From contig NC_053411.1 of NCBI RefSeq assembly GCF_016859285.1, forward strand, positions 2,419,501 through 2,483,500: a DNA stretch of 64,000 nt, given 5' to 3'. Origin of the DNA: Xiphias gladius (lineage: Eukaryota; Chordata; Actinopteri; Istiophoriformes; Xiphiidae). The position numbers and the translations under genes were made by a program. Every line of letters begins with the position of its first letter. The stretch's first letter is position 1. Positions 28,901-40,900 of this stretch are shown piece by piece. The notes below the pieces were generated by a model. That model had not been told where the DNA came from, did no database searches, and worked only from the letters and a program-made list of their open reading frames with translations.

Positions 28901-31900
28901 TGAACACCGTTTTCTTTCCTCTTTTATTGTTAAAAACATCAACATCAAAATTTCAAGTAGTCCTGTCAGATGCTCCAAATAATGCTTTACATGTCTTTTG
29001 TGTACCTGCAAAATGCATGTATGAATGTATTCTGTACATGTGATGTGCAGTATTTTTGACATCCGGCTCATTTTATCTGCCATTTCATTACAAAATAAAA
29101 TTTCGTGGAAGTAGAGTATTTTTATTTTTGTTGTGAGAGGCACACTAGTGAAAGTTGAAGTAGCAGAGGCCAATATATGACTTTCAGTGCCTAGAGTCCT
29201 ACATTTCCCAAAATGGAACCTCAAAGCATTTTTCATCAGACCTGATGAACACCATCGTCTTTTAAACTCCACACCCCAAGTCTGTAATGCAGGTTTAAGA
29301 TTATTAATTTGCAGTTTCCAAACTAAAGCCAGGATAACCCTGGTGACATCATCAGGGTCATTTTCTCAGACTTTAGAAAGCTCCTCACAACCACATTGTA
29401 CAACTGTTTTCACAGGCTGTGTACAACTTCCTGTGATGGGTAAACTGGGTAAACCAACCCTAACCTGTCATGTGTAAAAGGGGTGGAGTGCCCCTCTAAA
29501 ATCTCAAATTTAGTTGAAATATATAGAATTGTACATCTTGGCATATGTTTTGGATAATGTTAAGTATGTTTTTTTTAAATACGTCTGTTGTGCACAAATG
29601 AAGATCAGCACTTTCGGTTCTTTCAGCCACTTTCATATCATCAGCATTTTGGTCAGAGTTTGCCACATGCTATGGTTTCAATCATTTCAGAGGCTGTAGA
29701 TCATGTGAATAGATGGCTGAGGTGTTCCCCACTAACAGGGACTGCAGGTCAAGTGTATTAACTTCATTGTCCCCTGCAGAAACAAGTTATGGATCTACTC
29801 TAATGTGGCTGCGTTGCTGCATGTGCAAACACTGTCAGCACTGTCTAACACTGGTATGTACTGTGGTAAACCTCTTACAGGTCGATCCAAACTGTTGTCA
29901 GCTGTCACTACAGCTCAACTGGTTACTCTGCTGTGGAGTAGCCAAATGGTTTTCATGTGTCACTTGGCAACCTGGCACTTCAGCGGGCCCAATGAAAAGA
30001 GCAAGTTAACTGGCTGAATTTCTGAAAAATGAAGGGACTTCATTACCCACAAATCCTGTATGTTAAAGTCAGCAAAAACATGTCTTGTTGGTTTGGATAG
30101 AAATGGAGAAAAATCCCGCAGAAGCTTACTTATTGGAGTTTAACAGAAAGTTTTACATTTGAATCCGTAGTTTGGATTTCTCACTTCCTGTGTTAAGTTA
30201 ACTTCATATTCAAATAGTTGACGTGATGCTAAATATAAGCCTTTGCTTTGTAGAGAAGTGGTTCTAGAAGGTAGGGTTCTTCGGTTTTACTTAACAGATG
30301 CATGTGGGAGACGACTGATTTACATTATCAGTAGTTTCAGGGACTTAAGATTTGGAAACTGTCTGACTTTGGGGAACTGCGTGTACTGCATTGGTTAGGT
30401 AAAACAGGCCAAGTGAGGGACAGAAGGTCTATCGTTCTTGTGAAATGTTAGCTATTTCCACACATTGTTTCCTTCCTGTTGACACATGCCGGCTTCTTAT
30501 CACGTGTTTTGTTCTTTTAGTAAATCCTTCTCTTCTCTCCGTGCTTCATAAAGCCACAGTGTTTTCATATCAGTTCTCCTTTCACCACTATTTGTCTTAT
30601 CTCAATTCCTTCCTCTGCTTGTGCTTGATTTCCTGCTTTGGTACTGGCTGTTCACTCTGTGCCCCCCTATCTCCATCTGTAAATGCCTGTCTCTGTGTCT
30701 CTCCACAGCTCCCAGTGCAAGGCAGTTTTTTACTGTGAAAACAAGTGTTCCCTAACAGATTCTGAGCATGAGAACTGGTGTACCAAACTGGCCAGTTACA
30801 TGGACCACGAGGCCCAGCTGGCAGACCTGCCGTTCAGCTATGCAGCAGGTAGAGGCATATACCAGTACAGAGACATCTTATCTCTATCTGTGGCTTTTAA
30901 ATCTAAAATCTAGAAAATACTGTCATCTACATTATTATAAGTAACATTTAGTCCATTACATGTATTAGAAATTATTACATGTTAGAAATGAGTAATTGTT
31001 AGAGAATTCATTTCTCTATTCATGCAGTGGATTCCATATGGCAGGTAAAAAAAAACTGTGGAGTAAACGGTCACATTTCTTACAGTCCATAAGACAAGGC
31101 ATAAGTCTGCATGTAGCAGAGGAAAAAGAAAAAAAGAAAAAAAGTTTCAACTATAAATTCTTTACAAATGTTCTCAAAAGTAGGAAGAAATCATTTCCAA
31201 CATTTAGCATATAGTCTATGTACAGATTTTGTCCCCACAATAACGTCACAACTGTGCAAGATAGAGTCATGAAACCTTACAGGTGTGTAGAGGTGATCAA
31301 AATGAAGGCCTACTTCGAAGATGGGTGTGATCCAAGCAAGGTAGTCACAAGTAGGGGGGTTGGAAGTAGGGAAGGCGCCATTAACACCCCCACTTTCTGC
31401 CTCTGGCCCACATTTGTTTTAAGTTATGGATCACCGTATCCCAGTTTCAATCATTCCCGTCCTCTCTAAGACATTAGGTAAAACTACAGACCATCTTGCG
31501 ATGGGATCACACAGTTAGGCATATTGAATAAATGTATCACAGTTCACCTGTTTCGCCAAACTCACTTCTCTTATGTTGTGTGTTTGATTGCAGCATATAC
31601 ACCGCTTTGCTGTCATGTCTGGTGTGATCCCAGTGCAAGAAATAGAATAACAACAGCTAGTTTTAAATTATACTGAAACAAACATGATTATTTTAATTGT
31701 TTTATTTTTTTCTTGTAATTATTTTTTTAATCTTTTTTTTTCATAACCAGAATCAGAAGCAATTTTCCACTCTTTCTTTACCTCTGTCTCTCATTTCTCT
31801 ACTACCTTCTTTGTAGAAGTCACATCAGAGAACTTTAGTTTGGAAAACTTCCTGATCAAAAACAAACTGGTTAGCAGCTACTGGGTGCGCTGGAGCCTAC

Positions 31901-34900
31901 TGTTGCGCTCTAACCAGCCTCAGATCACCCCAAGGGATGCCTACTGCAGCTGGCTCCAAGGTTGGTACAGGGCGATTCTGTAAGTGAAAAAGGGCATATT
32001 CTTACCTTCATTATTTAATCCTAACCTTAGTTGGCTCAACACATATTTGCATCTAAACCAATATAAAATCCCTGGGGTATTCCCACTGTGAATAGGATGC
32101 AGCAAAGGAAATTTGCTGCATCCTATCCTAAAAATGAAACAAATACAAAATTTATAAAAAGAGATTTATATAAACAATGTGTGTCTCCAGATCACAGCAA
32201 TGCCTATGAGCCTCTGAAACAGGAAGCAGAGTTATTGATGTTTGGTCCAGACCCGCAAAACCTTCTCTGCCTGAAGAAACCACTCGGTATGTACAGTGCA
32301 TGTAAACTGAATATCAGAATGACATGCATTTTATGTCAAGAGTTGATCTCTATCTAATGACAGTATTTGGACTCCAATGAATTGTTGTGTTACTGTACTG
32401 ATGAATTTCTATTTCTGACGTTTATGCTAATATCTTGCCCTCAGTGTCATGGCATCAGTACTATGAATGGAGAGGTCTCAGTCTGTCCTCAGTAGTGGCT
32501 TCTCTACTCAGTTCTGCTCTCTCCATCTACTACATTATCACTTCACTGGTCCCAAAGCATTGTAAGTGTTTTTTCTCTTGTTGTTTTTTTGGCATGTAAG
32601 GGTTTAATGTCTCAACAAGGATAGAAAGGAAACTCCAGCTGGGTTTAAGGTTAAAATTTGATTTAAAGCTGCACTTATCTATTTTTTTACATTAACAATG
32701 GATCCGATGGTTTGTTTCAATCTCAGTGCTCTCCTTAGCCACATTTCCAGCAGCAGCAGACAGCTTCCTCTTTTAGGTTAGGTTTGCATAAGGAGTAAAA
32801 CAATAATCAGTAACATAATAAACACAGTTTCTATCACCATATTGAGTGCTTCTTATCTGCTGTTTCAAGCACCTTTACTAATTATTATCTTTTTAGATGC
32901 TAGTGAGTCATATAGTGTTCACTAACGGGCAACCAATCAGTAATGAGTAACCTAACAACAGAATCTGCAGTAGTGGTTTCCCATGAGCAGTTAAATGTAT
33001 CTCATGATCATCTACGAAAAACAGTTAGGTCCATAAGTATTTGGACAGTGACACAATTTTCGTAATTTTGCCTCTGTACACCACCACAATGGATTTGAAA
33101 CGAAGCCATCAAGATGTGAATGAAGTGTAGACTTTCAGCTTTACAATAAGGGGTTTAACAAAAATATTACATTATCTATTCAAGAATTACAGCCTTTTTT
33201 ATACATAGTCCATCATTTTCAGAGGCTCAAAAGTAATTGGACAGTTGAATGACGGTCAGTTTCATGGCCAGGTGTGTCCTGTTCTCTCTTTATTTGTTGA
33301 CAAATTAAGCAGATAAAAGGTGTGGAGTTGATTCCAAGTGTTGAATTTGCATTTGGTAGCTGTTTATTGGTACATTCGATATGCGGTCCAAACAAAAAAA
33401 AAAGCTATCAGACAGATGGCAGAACTGTAGGAGTGGCCAAATCAACAATTTGGTACATTCTTAAAAAGAAAAAAGGAGCCTACCAACACCAAAAGGCCTG
33501 GAAGACAACAGAAAACAGCTAAAGTGGATAATCCCCAAATTCTATCCTTGGTGAAGAAAAACTCCTTCACAACATCTAGCCAGGTCAAGAACACTCTCGA
33601 GGAGGTAGGCATATCATTGTCAGGGTCTATAATCAAGACACACCTTCATGAATGTAAATACAGAGGGTTTACCACAAGATGCAAACCACTGGTAACACTA
33701 AAGAACAGAAAGGCCAGAGTAGACTTTGCCAGAAAACATCTAAAAAAGCCTGTCCAGTTGTGGAACAAGATTCTTTGGACAGATGAAACCAAGATGAACT
33801 TGTACCAGAATGATCGGAAGAGAAGAGTATCGAGAAGGAAAGAAACGGCTCATGATCCAAAGCCACCACATCATCTGTCAAACATGGTGGAGGCAGTGTT
33901 ATGGCATGGGCATGTATGGCTGCCAATGGAACTTGGTCAGTGGTGTTTATTGATGATGTGATTGCTAATAGAAGTAGCAGGATGATTTCTGAAGTGTGCA
34001 GGTCTATACTGTATGCTCAGATTCAGCCAAATGCTGCAAAACTGATCAAAGTATCTGCATCAAAGTACAGATGGATAATGACCCAAAACATACTGCGAAA
34101 GCAACACAAGAGCTTTTCTAGGCAGGAAATGGAATATTCTTCAATGGCCAAGTCCGTCACCTGACCTCAACCCTACTTAGCATGTTCTTAACTTACTTAA
34201 GACAAAACTGAGGGCTGTAGTAAATGGCTGCAGTAAAGGCCTGCCAAAGCATCTCAAGGGAGGACACTCAGCATCTGGTGATGTCCATGGGTTCCAGACT
34301 TCAGGGAGTCACTGACTGCAAAGGATTTTCATCCAAGTATTAAAAATAATCCTTATATTTATGATTATGTTGGTTTGTCCAACTACTTCTGAGCCTCTGA
34401 AAATGATGGACTATGTATAAAAATGGCTGTAATTCCTAAACGGTATAATGTGATATTTTTGTCAAAACCCCTTGAATTAGAGCTGAAATTCGACACGTCA
34501 ATCACATCTTGATGGCCTCGTTTCAAATCCATTGTGGTGGTGTACAGAGCAAAATTAATGAAAATTGTGTCACTGTCCAAATACTTATGGACCTAACTGT
34601 TTTTCGTAGATGATCATGAGAAACATTTAACTGCTCTTGGGAAAACCGCTACTGCAGATTGACTGAAAATGAAAATGATGTTGGTGGGAAAGATAGGTCA
34701 CTCACTACTGATTGGTTATGACAAAACAAAACAAAATAATCTCAGCATGTTACCAAGCTAACCTTTATGTAATGCTAACTGGTTCGCATGTTAATATGTT
34801 AACTTAAGCATGTCTCAAATTTCGATACATTATGGTCTAAATCAGACTATGAATGTTTATAAATGATGGCAGGTTTCTTTATTCCTGCTAATATGTATGG

Positions 34901-37900
34901 TATATATGTGTATACAAGGGTTTGTGTGTGTTTCCCTTTTTCAGTTCCAGAGCTGCACATCCTGAAGAAACAGTTGCTGAGGATTCACATTCTTGAGTCC
35001 TATAGGGAGTTCCACACTCTGTTGACCTTCTGGGTGAGACAGCTGTAGGGTGCTTCCCATCTTGCTAACGTGGGTCCTCATTGCCCTCTCTCACGTCTCT
35101 TCCTTGCATCTTAACTTCTCCCAGCAGGGATGTTAGAGAGAGATGTGGGGATAAAGTAACTGTATTCACCAAACGGGACATCCTTGCTCTCTCCAGCGTC
35201 ATTTTGAGGAGACGGAAACTACTCATGATAAAAGCATCTCAGCTGTCAAACAGCAACAGTTAAAAAGAAAAAAAGACCTGGCATCTAATGATTGCTTCAT
35301 TTGATTATAGATAAATTGCAGCGTCAGGGCATAACAGTAGGTTGCTCAACTAAAACAAACAAATTGAAAATGAAAATATGTTAATGGGTTTATATTTATA
35401 ACTTAAAAATCAGAGCAGAGACGATATCAGCTAAATGTTCTGGCCTGAATAAAATCTAAAGTCTAATTACCTTGTGAAAGACCACAGGTACAGCAGGTCT
35501 TTTCTAGTGAAAACTTTCCCAATAGGATAATCCTGTGGAGATATGTTTCCTTGTCGCCTCCAAGATGCAATTAAGGGATTGGAACATCCTCAATTACTGT
35601 CGACCTCAATCAATTTGTGGGTCACAGGCCAGGGGAATAGGGAAGAATGAAGGCAGAATTAGCAGAATGCAAAGCACCCATACTGTTTTGTTATATTGTT
35701 GAAAATAAGGTTGAGAGTCTATGAGTGACTGCTAGATTGTCTTAGCGCTGTCAAAACTGGCCAAAAATGACGGTGATAGTTTGAACTATTTTTGCACATT
35801 ATGTCCATAAGAGTGCAAACCAATAAAACAGGAGACAGAACTACTTGGATGCATATTTTCGAGATGTGCCCTCAGGTTGCCAGTGCTGGAACTGTAGCTT
35901 ACATAGCCTGCATACAACTTTATCTCGTCTACCGACCGAAATCCGAAGTGTTTCCAAACAGGGCTGCTTAGATTGCTCTGAGTACAGATCGCTCTCTCTG
36001 CGGCTCTCTCTGGGTTGTGAACTCTCTGCCTTCATTACCACACGGTTGCTCTTGAATTATTCACTCGTTTCAGTTTGAACTACATTTCATTTTCAGTCAG
36101 TGAAAGTGATTTTGTGTGACTCCTCTCCACCATGCCACGCTTTCAGTGCTGTGGCCCAGGCCCGCGAGAGGACTCGCAAGGCAGACAGCCGCGGTAGTGC
36201 TGCCTTTTTTTCACAGTCGAATGCTAATTTTCACGATCGAATGTGTTTGTTTGGTTTTTTTTCACACATCAATTATATAATCGAATTTAGAATGTTCATT
36301 GACAGCCCATGTTTGTCTGCATGTTGCCTGCTCTTTAGTTTGTTCGATGTTGATTGAATGTTGGGAAATGTACCCCAAGATACCACCTGTTTCTTCAGCT
36401 CCATTTGCAAATGAAATGGCCAATGGCCAGAATGCAGAGCAAACTGATTTGTAAGGAACTGCTAAAGTAGCCATTTAGGACATTATAACAGTGTGCGTAT
36501 CATCAGCTTTCCCACCCTTCTGTCCTCTGCTCGTGGTATTTGCAGGGGCTACAAAAAACTCTGCATCCTGTTTAAGTAACCTTCAGTCTGAGCCTCTTGT
36601 CTGTCTTTTCCAATAGGAACTATCGGTGCTACTTCCTCATGTGACCTTTGAACTGGTGTTAATCTGTTGACATCTTCCCTCTTGGTGTGACAAAGGGCAG
36701 TTCCTCATACAGAAAATTGTGGGTATTTTGCACTAGAAGATAGGAATAATAAGTTTCAGTGACCAAGAAGAACAAATATATATGATTTACACACTATGGA
36801 TATACAGTACTTACATATAATTACTTGTATTGTGAGTTCTTGCTATTTACTGATACAATAACAGTGGCGCCATTGTACAAAGATTAAGTTAAGTGGCCCA
36901 AATCAAATTTTTGCTTAGGGCTATGGAAGTTCAGGGCATCCCTGAGAGGAAGGTCTTAATTCACTTGACTTTAATTTACTTTCCCTTACTTTACTGTACA
37001 CATTTACACAATAGTACACATTTATTACACACTGCCCCATACTGATACATTGTTACATGTCCTCCCAGCTCAATGTTGCTTTGAAAGACAACTGTGAACT
37101 TTGCAAACTGAGGAAGTTTGCAGATTTTATTGAATTTATTGGTGTTGTGAAAAAAAAATCACGAAGTTTATCTTTAAAATATTTAGTCTATTGATTCTTT
37201 CGGAAAAAGAAAACTGCCCTCTTTTAAGTATCACTCCTGAAATGGGACTTTTTACAATGTAATAGATAAAGGTTTAATAGCCCCCCATGAGGGTTAACAG
37301 TAATTATGGCATATACAAAAGTTTTGGACACCCTGTTACTTCAGTACCTAGTAACCCCCTATTTGGCAGATATCACAGCTTGCAATTGCTTTTTGTAGCA
37401 GCGAAGAGTCTATGGTGTCTTACACACACAGCATGATTAGGATCCCATAGATTTTCAATGATGTTGATGTCAGGGGATTGTGCAGGCTGTTCCAAAAGCC
37501 TCACACGAGCCCAAAGCAGAATATTTCCACCTTTGGTGATTGTGGCCAAGGAGCTCAGTTTTAACTTCTTCTTTCAACAGCACTTGTTTCCAAAACAACT
37601 CTGACAATCCAGATGTTTCTTTCCAGACTTCAGACATTGATTTTTGTGATAAGGTTGCCTTCCGATGAATCTTCCATGCAGTACCTGTTTGTGCATCAAT
37701 GCTGCACAGTGGATCGGTGCACCACCTCTCCTGTGTCAGTTACGCCTTCCTGCAGCTCCTCTTCACTCATATGGGGGTTTTGCTTTGCCTTTCTGCTCAG
37801 CAGACGTACAGTTTTATCTGAAGGTTTGCTTGGTCTTCCAGAACTTGTTCCCCTTAACTGCCATTTGTTAATGACAATTTGGACATTTCAAGCTGGAAGA

Positions 37901-40900
37901 ATTTTGATATCTTTGTATTGCATCTCCTGATTTGTAGCATCAGTTAGCATCATTTTCCGATCCTTAGTCAGTTGCTTAGAGGATTCCATGGTTGACGAGT
38001 GTTACCACAAGGTTTAAAGAGTCAGAGAATTGATCATCAGCTGATAAATCCTAATGATAACTGACCTGCTTTAAACGACCTAATGAGTCAATTAAGGCCT
38101 CAAAAGTAGTAGTAGGGGGTCCAAACTTTTGCACGTGCCACAATTACAGTTTTTTTTATGTTTTATGTTCATGAAATAAAAAGTAACAGTGCATTAACAT
38201 TTGAACAAAATCTAATTTTTCATGTCTGCAGGGTTTGTACACTTCAAAAATGAAGTGAAACACCAATTTCCACAGATAATCATGGGGCCAAGTCAGAAGC
38301 CCTTACTCGTCTGTTTTTCAGTGCAAGGTAGCATAAATAGCAAGTTGTGCATGTCATCATTTTTCAAGGACGGCCACTGCCCATTCTGTAATTGGTAGTA
38401 AGGCTCTTCCTATACCTCCTAACCACTGTGGCTGTGTTGCAGCTTATGTTCAGTAGCCTACTGATGCTCTGTTACCCTCTCCCAGCTTTATGAAGTCTCA
38501 CATTCTGGTTTCTTACTTGTTCAGGCAGTTCCTTTCTATGTGGAGCCATGTTCACAGGTTCTTTTATAACCTTGGCTATACACTGTGCTGTGTTAACTGG
38601 AAATCACAGGTGTAATCACTTTTGTTGCATTGAGGTTGCACTTTGGGGCCTATATTTTCACTGTGGTCTATGTACCCTGTTTTTTTTAAATTATATATAA
38701 GATCAAATACCCTACACTTCAACAGAAAAATCACACAATTATTGCAAGATGATACAATTTTGAATCATTTAACATTTTAGTGATATTGCACAGGGGTGTA
38801 CTCAGTTTTGTTGTATACGGTATGTATTTTTAATTAGTTGCTTAAAAAGGTTGCATTCAGGTAGCTGTATCAAGTTACATTGACATGTTCATAACAATGT
38901 CACTACTATACATACTATAAGGGTGAGAATTCAGTAATCCCTTGCTGAGCCTAAAAAAATGGTAACTGCAGATGCAGCATTCCTGCAGCTGATGGCCACA
39001 GGTATAACTGAAAAAGACGTATTAAAAACTTGGTTAAAAAAATGCAAATTTCGAATAGGAAATGTAAAAAAAAAAATCCACTTTTACTCCCACAGACAAC
39101 AGGTGTAGTACTAGTCAATTCAACAAAAGAAATGTCATCATTCAGACTGTACAATATCTATTCTACTGGAGCAGACTATGTGTTAGCATATCATCTAGTC
39201 ATGTTAGCGGTCATCTAGTCACAAGGGCACGGATATAGTCCAAAAATGGGCGACACACATGTCTATACTAAACTGGATGGCTGAATTGTCGGGCTAATCA
39301 CACATTTTTTCATGCAATTTTAAAATGAACGCAGAATGTGCAGATGCCATAGGTATATGGCAATATTTACATCACATGGACCCTTGTGGTCACGTGGATG
39401 CAGGAATTTTAAAGTACCTTAAGACAACCTGTGGTTTCCAGTAAACTAACCAGACTCTTCTCTGTCAGGATGGCTGCGTGACCATCACTGACTCCAGCCT
39501 GACGCCACATCAGAAAGCTGACAAGAGGAGCATCACAGTCAGAGTTTACCGCAGCACCTACCACACTCTGCAGGAGCCTGAGCCTGACCTGGTCATCGGT
39601 GAGTCTCAGCTTTATGTTAGATGTTTGTTTTGTATTTGTGAATTTGTGTCTGTGTGTGCGTGTGAAGAGTATTGTGTGCTGTTGAAGGGTGGGAAGGAAG
39701 CCAGAGTTTCCCTTCCTTCAACGGACAGCCTTTGTCTCTGAGCTGGTGTTTTATGATCCCCACTGAGTGTGTGTTCATTCACAGGTTTCAAGCCTTCTTT
39801 CCTGCGTAATGACTCTTGGTTCAGCACTCTTCCCAAACTCCAGGTAATAAATACAAGAAAAACACACACACACCCACACACACCCACACACACTTGCGCT
39901 TCTATCTTGGTGAGGACACTCATTGACATAATGCATTCCCCAGCCCCCAACCCTAACCTAAACCTAATTCTAACCTGAACCCTAAAACCAAGCCTGTACC
40001 CTCAAACAGCCCTTTGAAGTTGGGAAGACCGACCAAAATGTCCTCACTAATTTAGAAAGATAACTAACCTCTTGACCAGAATTATGGACATGACCAGAAC
40101 ATAGATTGTTCTAACTGTGGCGTGGCTTTCTCCTCCTCTGTGTCCATGGCAGTCTCTGCGGGTTCCAGCCTTCTTCTGCCAGATCAGTGAGCTGAGATGT
40201 GAGAGCAGTGAGGGAGTGATGAACAAGGCCACAGGGGGCACTGTCTCCCCACCAACGATCAACCCCTTCCGCTGCCCGCTGCGCATCAACGGAGGAGACA
40301 ACAGGCTGCCACGGTGAGGATGTTTAAATACTATTTTGATATCACTTTTAGTGTCTAGTAAATATACAGAGTACAGGACACCATTGTTACAAAATGTGTG
40401 TGATTCTTTCCTCACAGTATTACAGTTAGGGTTAGCTTCCACTTCCACTGGTTAAAGTGAAAAAATCACCAGCAGCAAATTCAATCAGTTGTAGACAGTT
40501 ACTGTAAATTCTTTAATGGCTAAAATGACTCTGGGCCATTGTCTGGTTAATGTGCTCTTTATTGGCTGGTGTCTGTTCTCAGACAAAGAAAGATTGGGAG
40601 AGAAAAGAAAACATCTTTCACTCACCGTGTGTGTGCTTCTATAGCTCCACCAGACCGTCAGAGTGCCAACTCTTCTATAGAGAAATGATCCAGGTGATCC
40701 CTTCGCATCAGTTTCAGGATCAATGTCCAGGTTGAACTTCCATGCAGAGCAAATCAATATTTTAAACTGTCAACTTAAGAGTTCTGCGTTGGGACCTACG
40801 GTGTTTGGAGCGAGTAGCTCGTGAGAAAAATGGTTTAAAGTTACACAGCTGATTCTTCGGTTTGTCAGATACATGTTTAGTCATCCTTTCATATCTTGTT

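Larger units (their letters stand above)
27855..30848 (+). other. zmynd15: ZMYND15 MYND zinc finger (two exons)
   Basis: The finger is split between 27855-28040 and 30709-30848. The ligand pattern is YCNFC, then EC-SQC (its first Cys codon is split by the intron: TG|C), YCENKC, and NWC, with His in EHENW and DHEAQ. This is the Cys-rich MYND layout that binds two zinc ions and docks proline-rich partners. The 2.7-kb intron inside it carries the repeat at 29230-29500. Confidence 0.92.
32937..34733. mobile_element. Palindromic MITE interrupted at its centre by a Tc1 element
   Basis: The arms outside the Tc1 copy are inverted repeats. On the left, ACCAATCAGTAATGAGT, then ATCTGCAGTAGTGGTTTCCC, then GAGCAGTTAAATG, then CTCATGATCATCTA. 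The right arm in reverse complement gives ACCAATCAGTAGTGAGT, ATCTGCAGTAGCGGTTTTCC, GAGCAGTTAAATG, then CTCATGATCATCTA. The arms are about 75-125 bases with one larger indel. Removing the Tc1 copy and one TA leaves a perfect palindrome centred on TA. Confidence 0.75.

Noticed and set aside
39940-39990. Interstitial telomere repeat
   Set aside because: CCCTAACC-like words are irregular and part of a dispersed intronic repeat, with no run of exact TTAGGG units.
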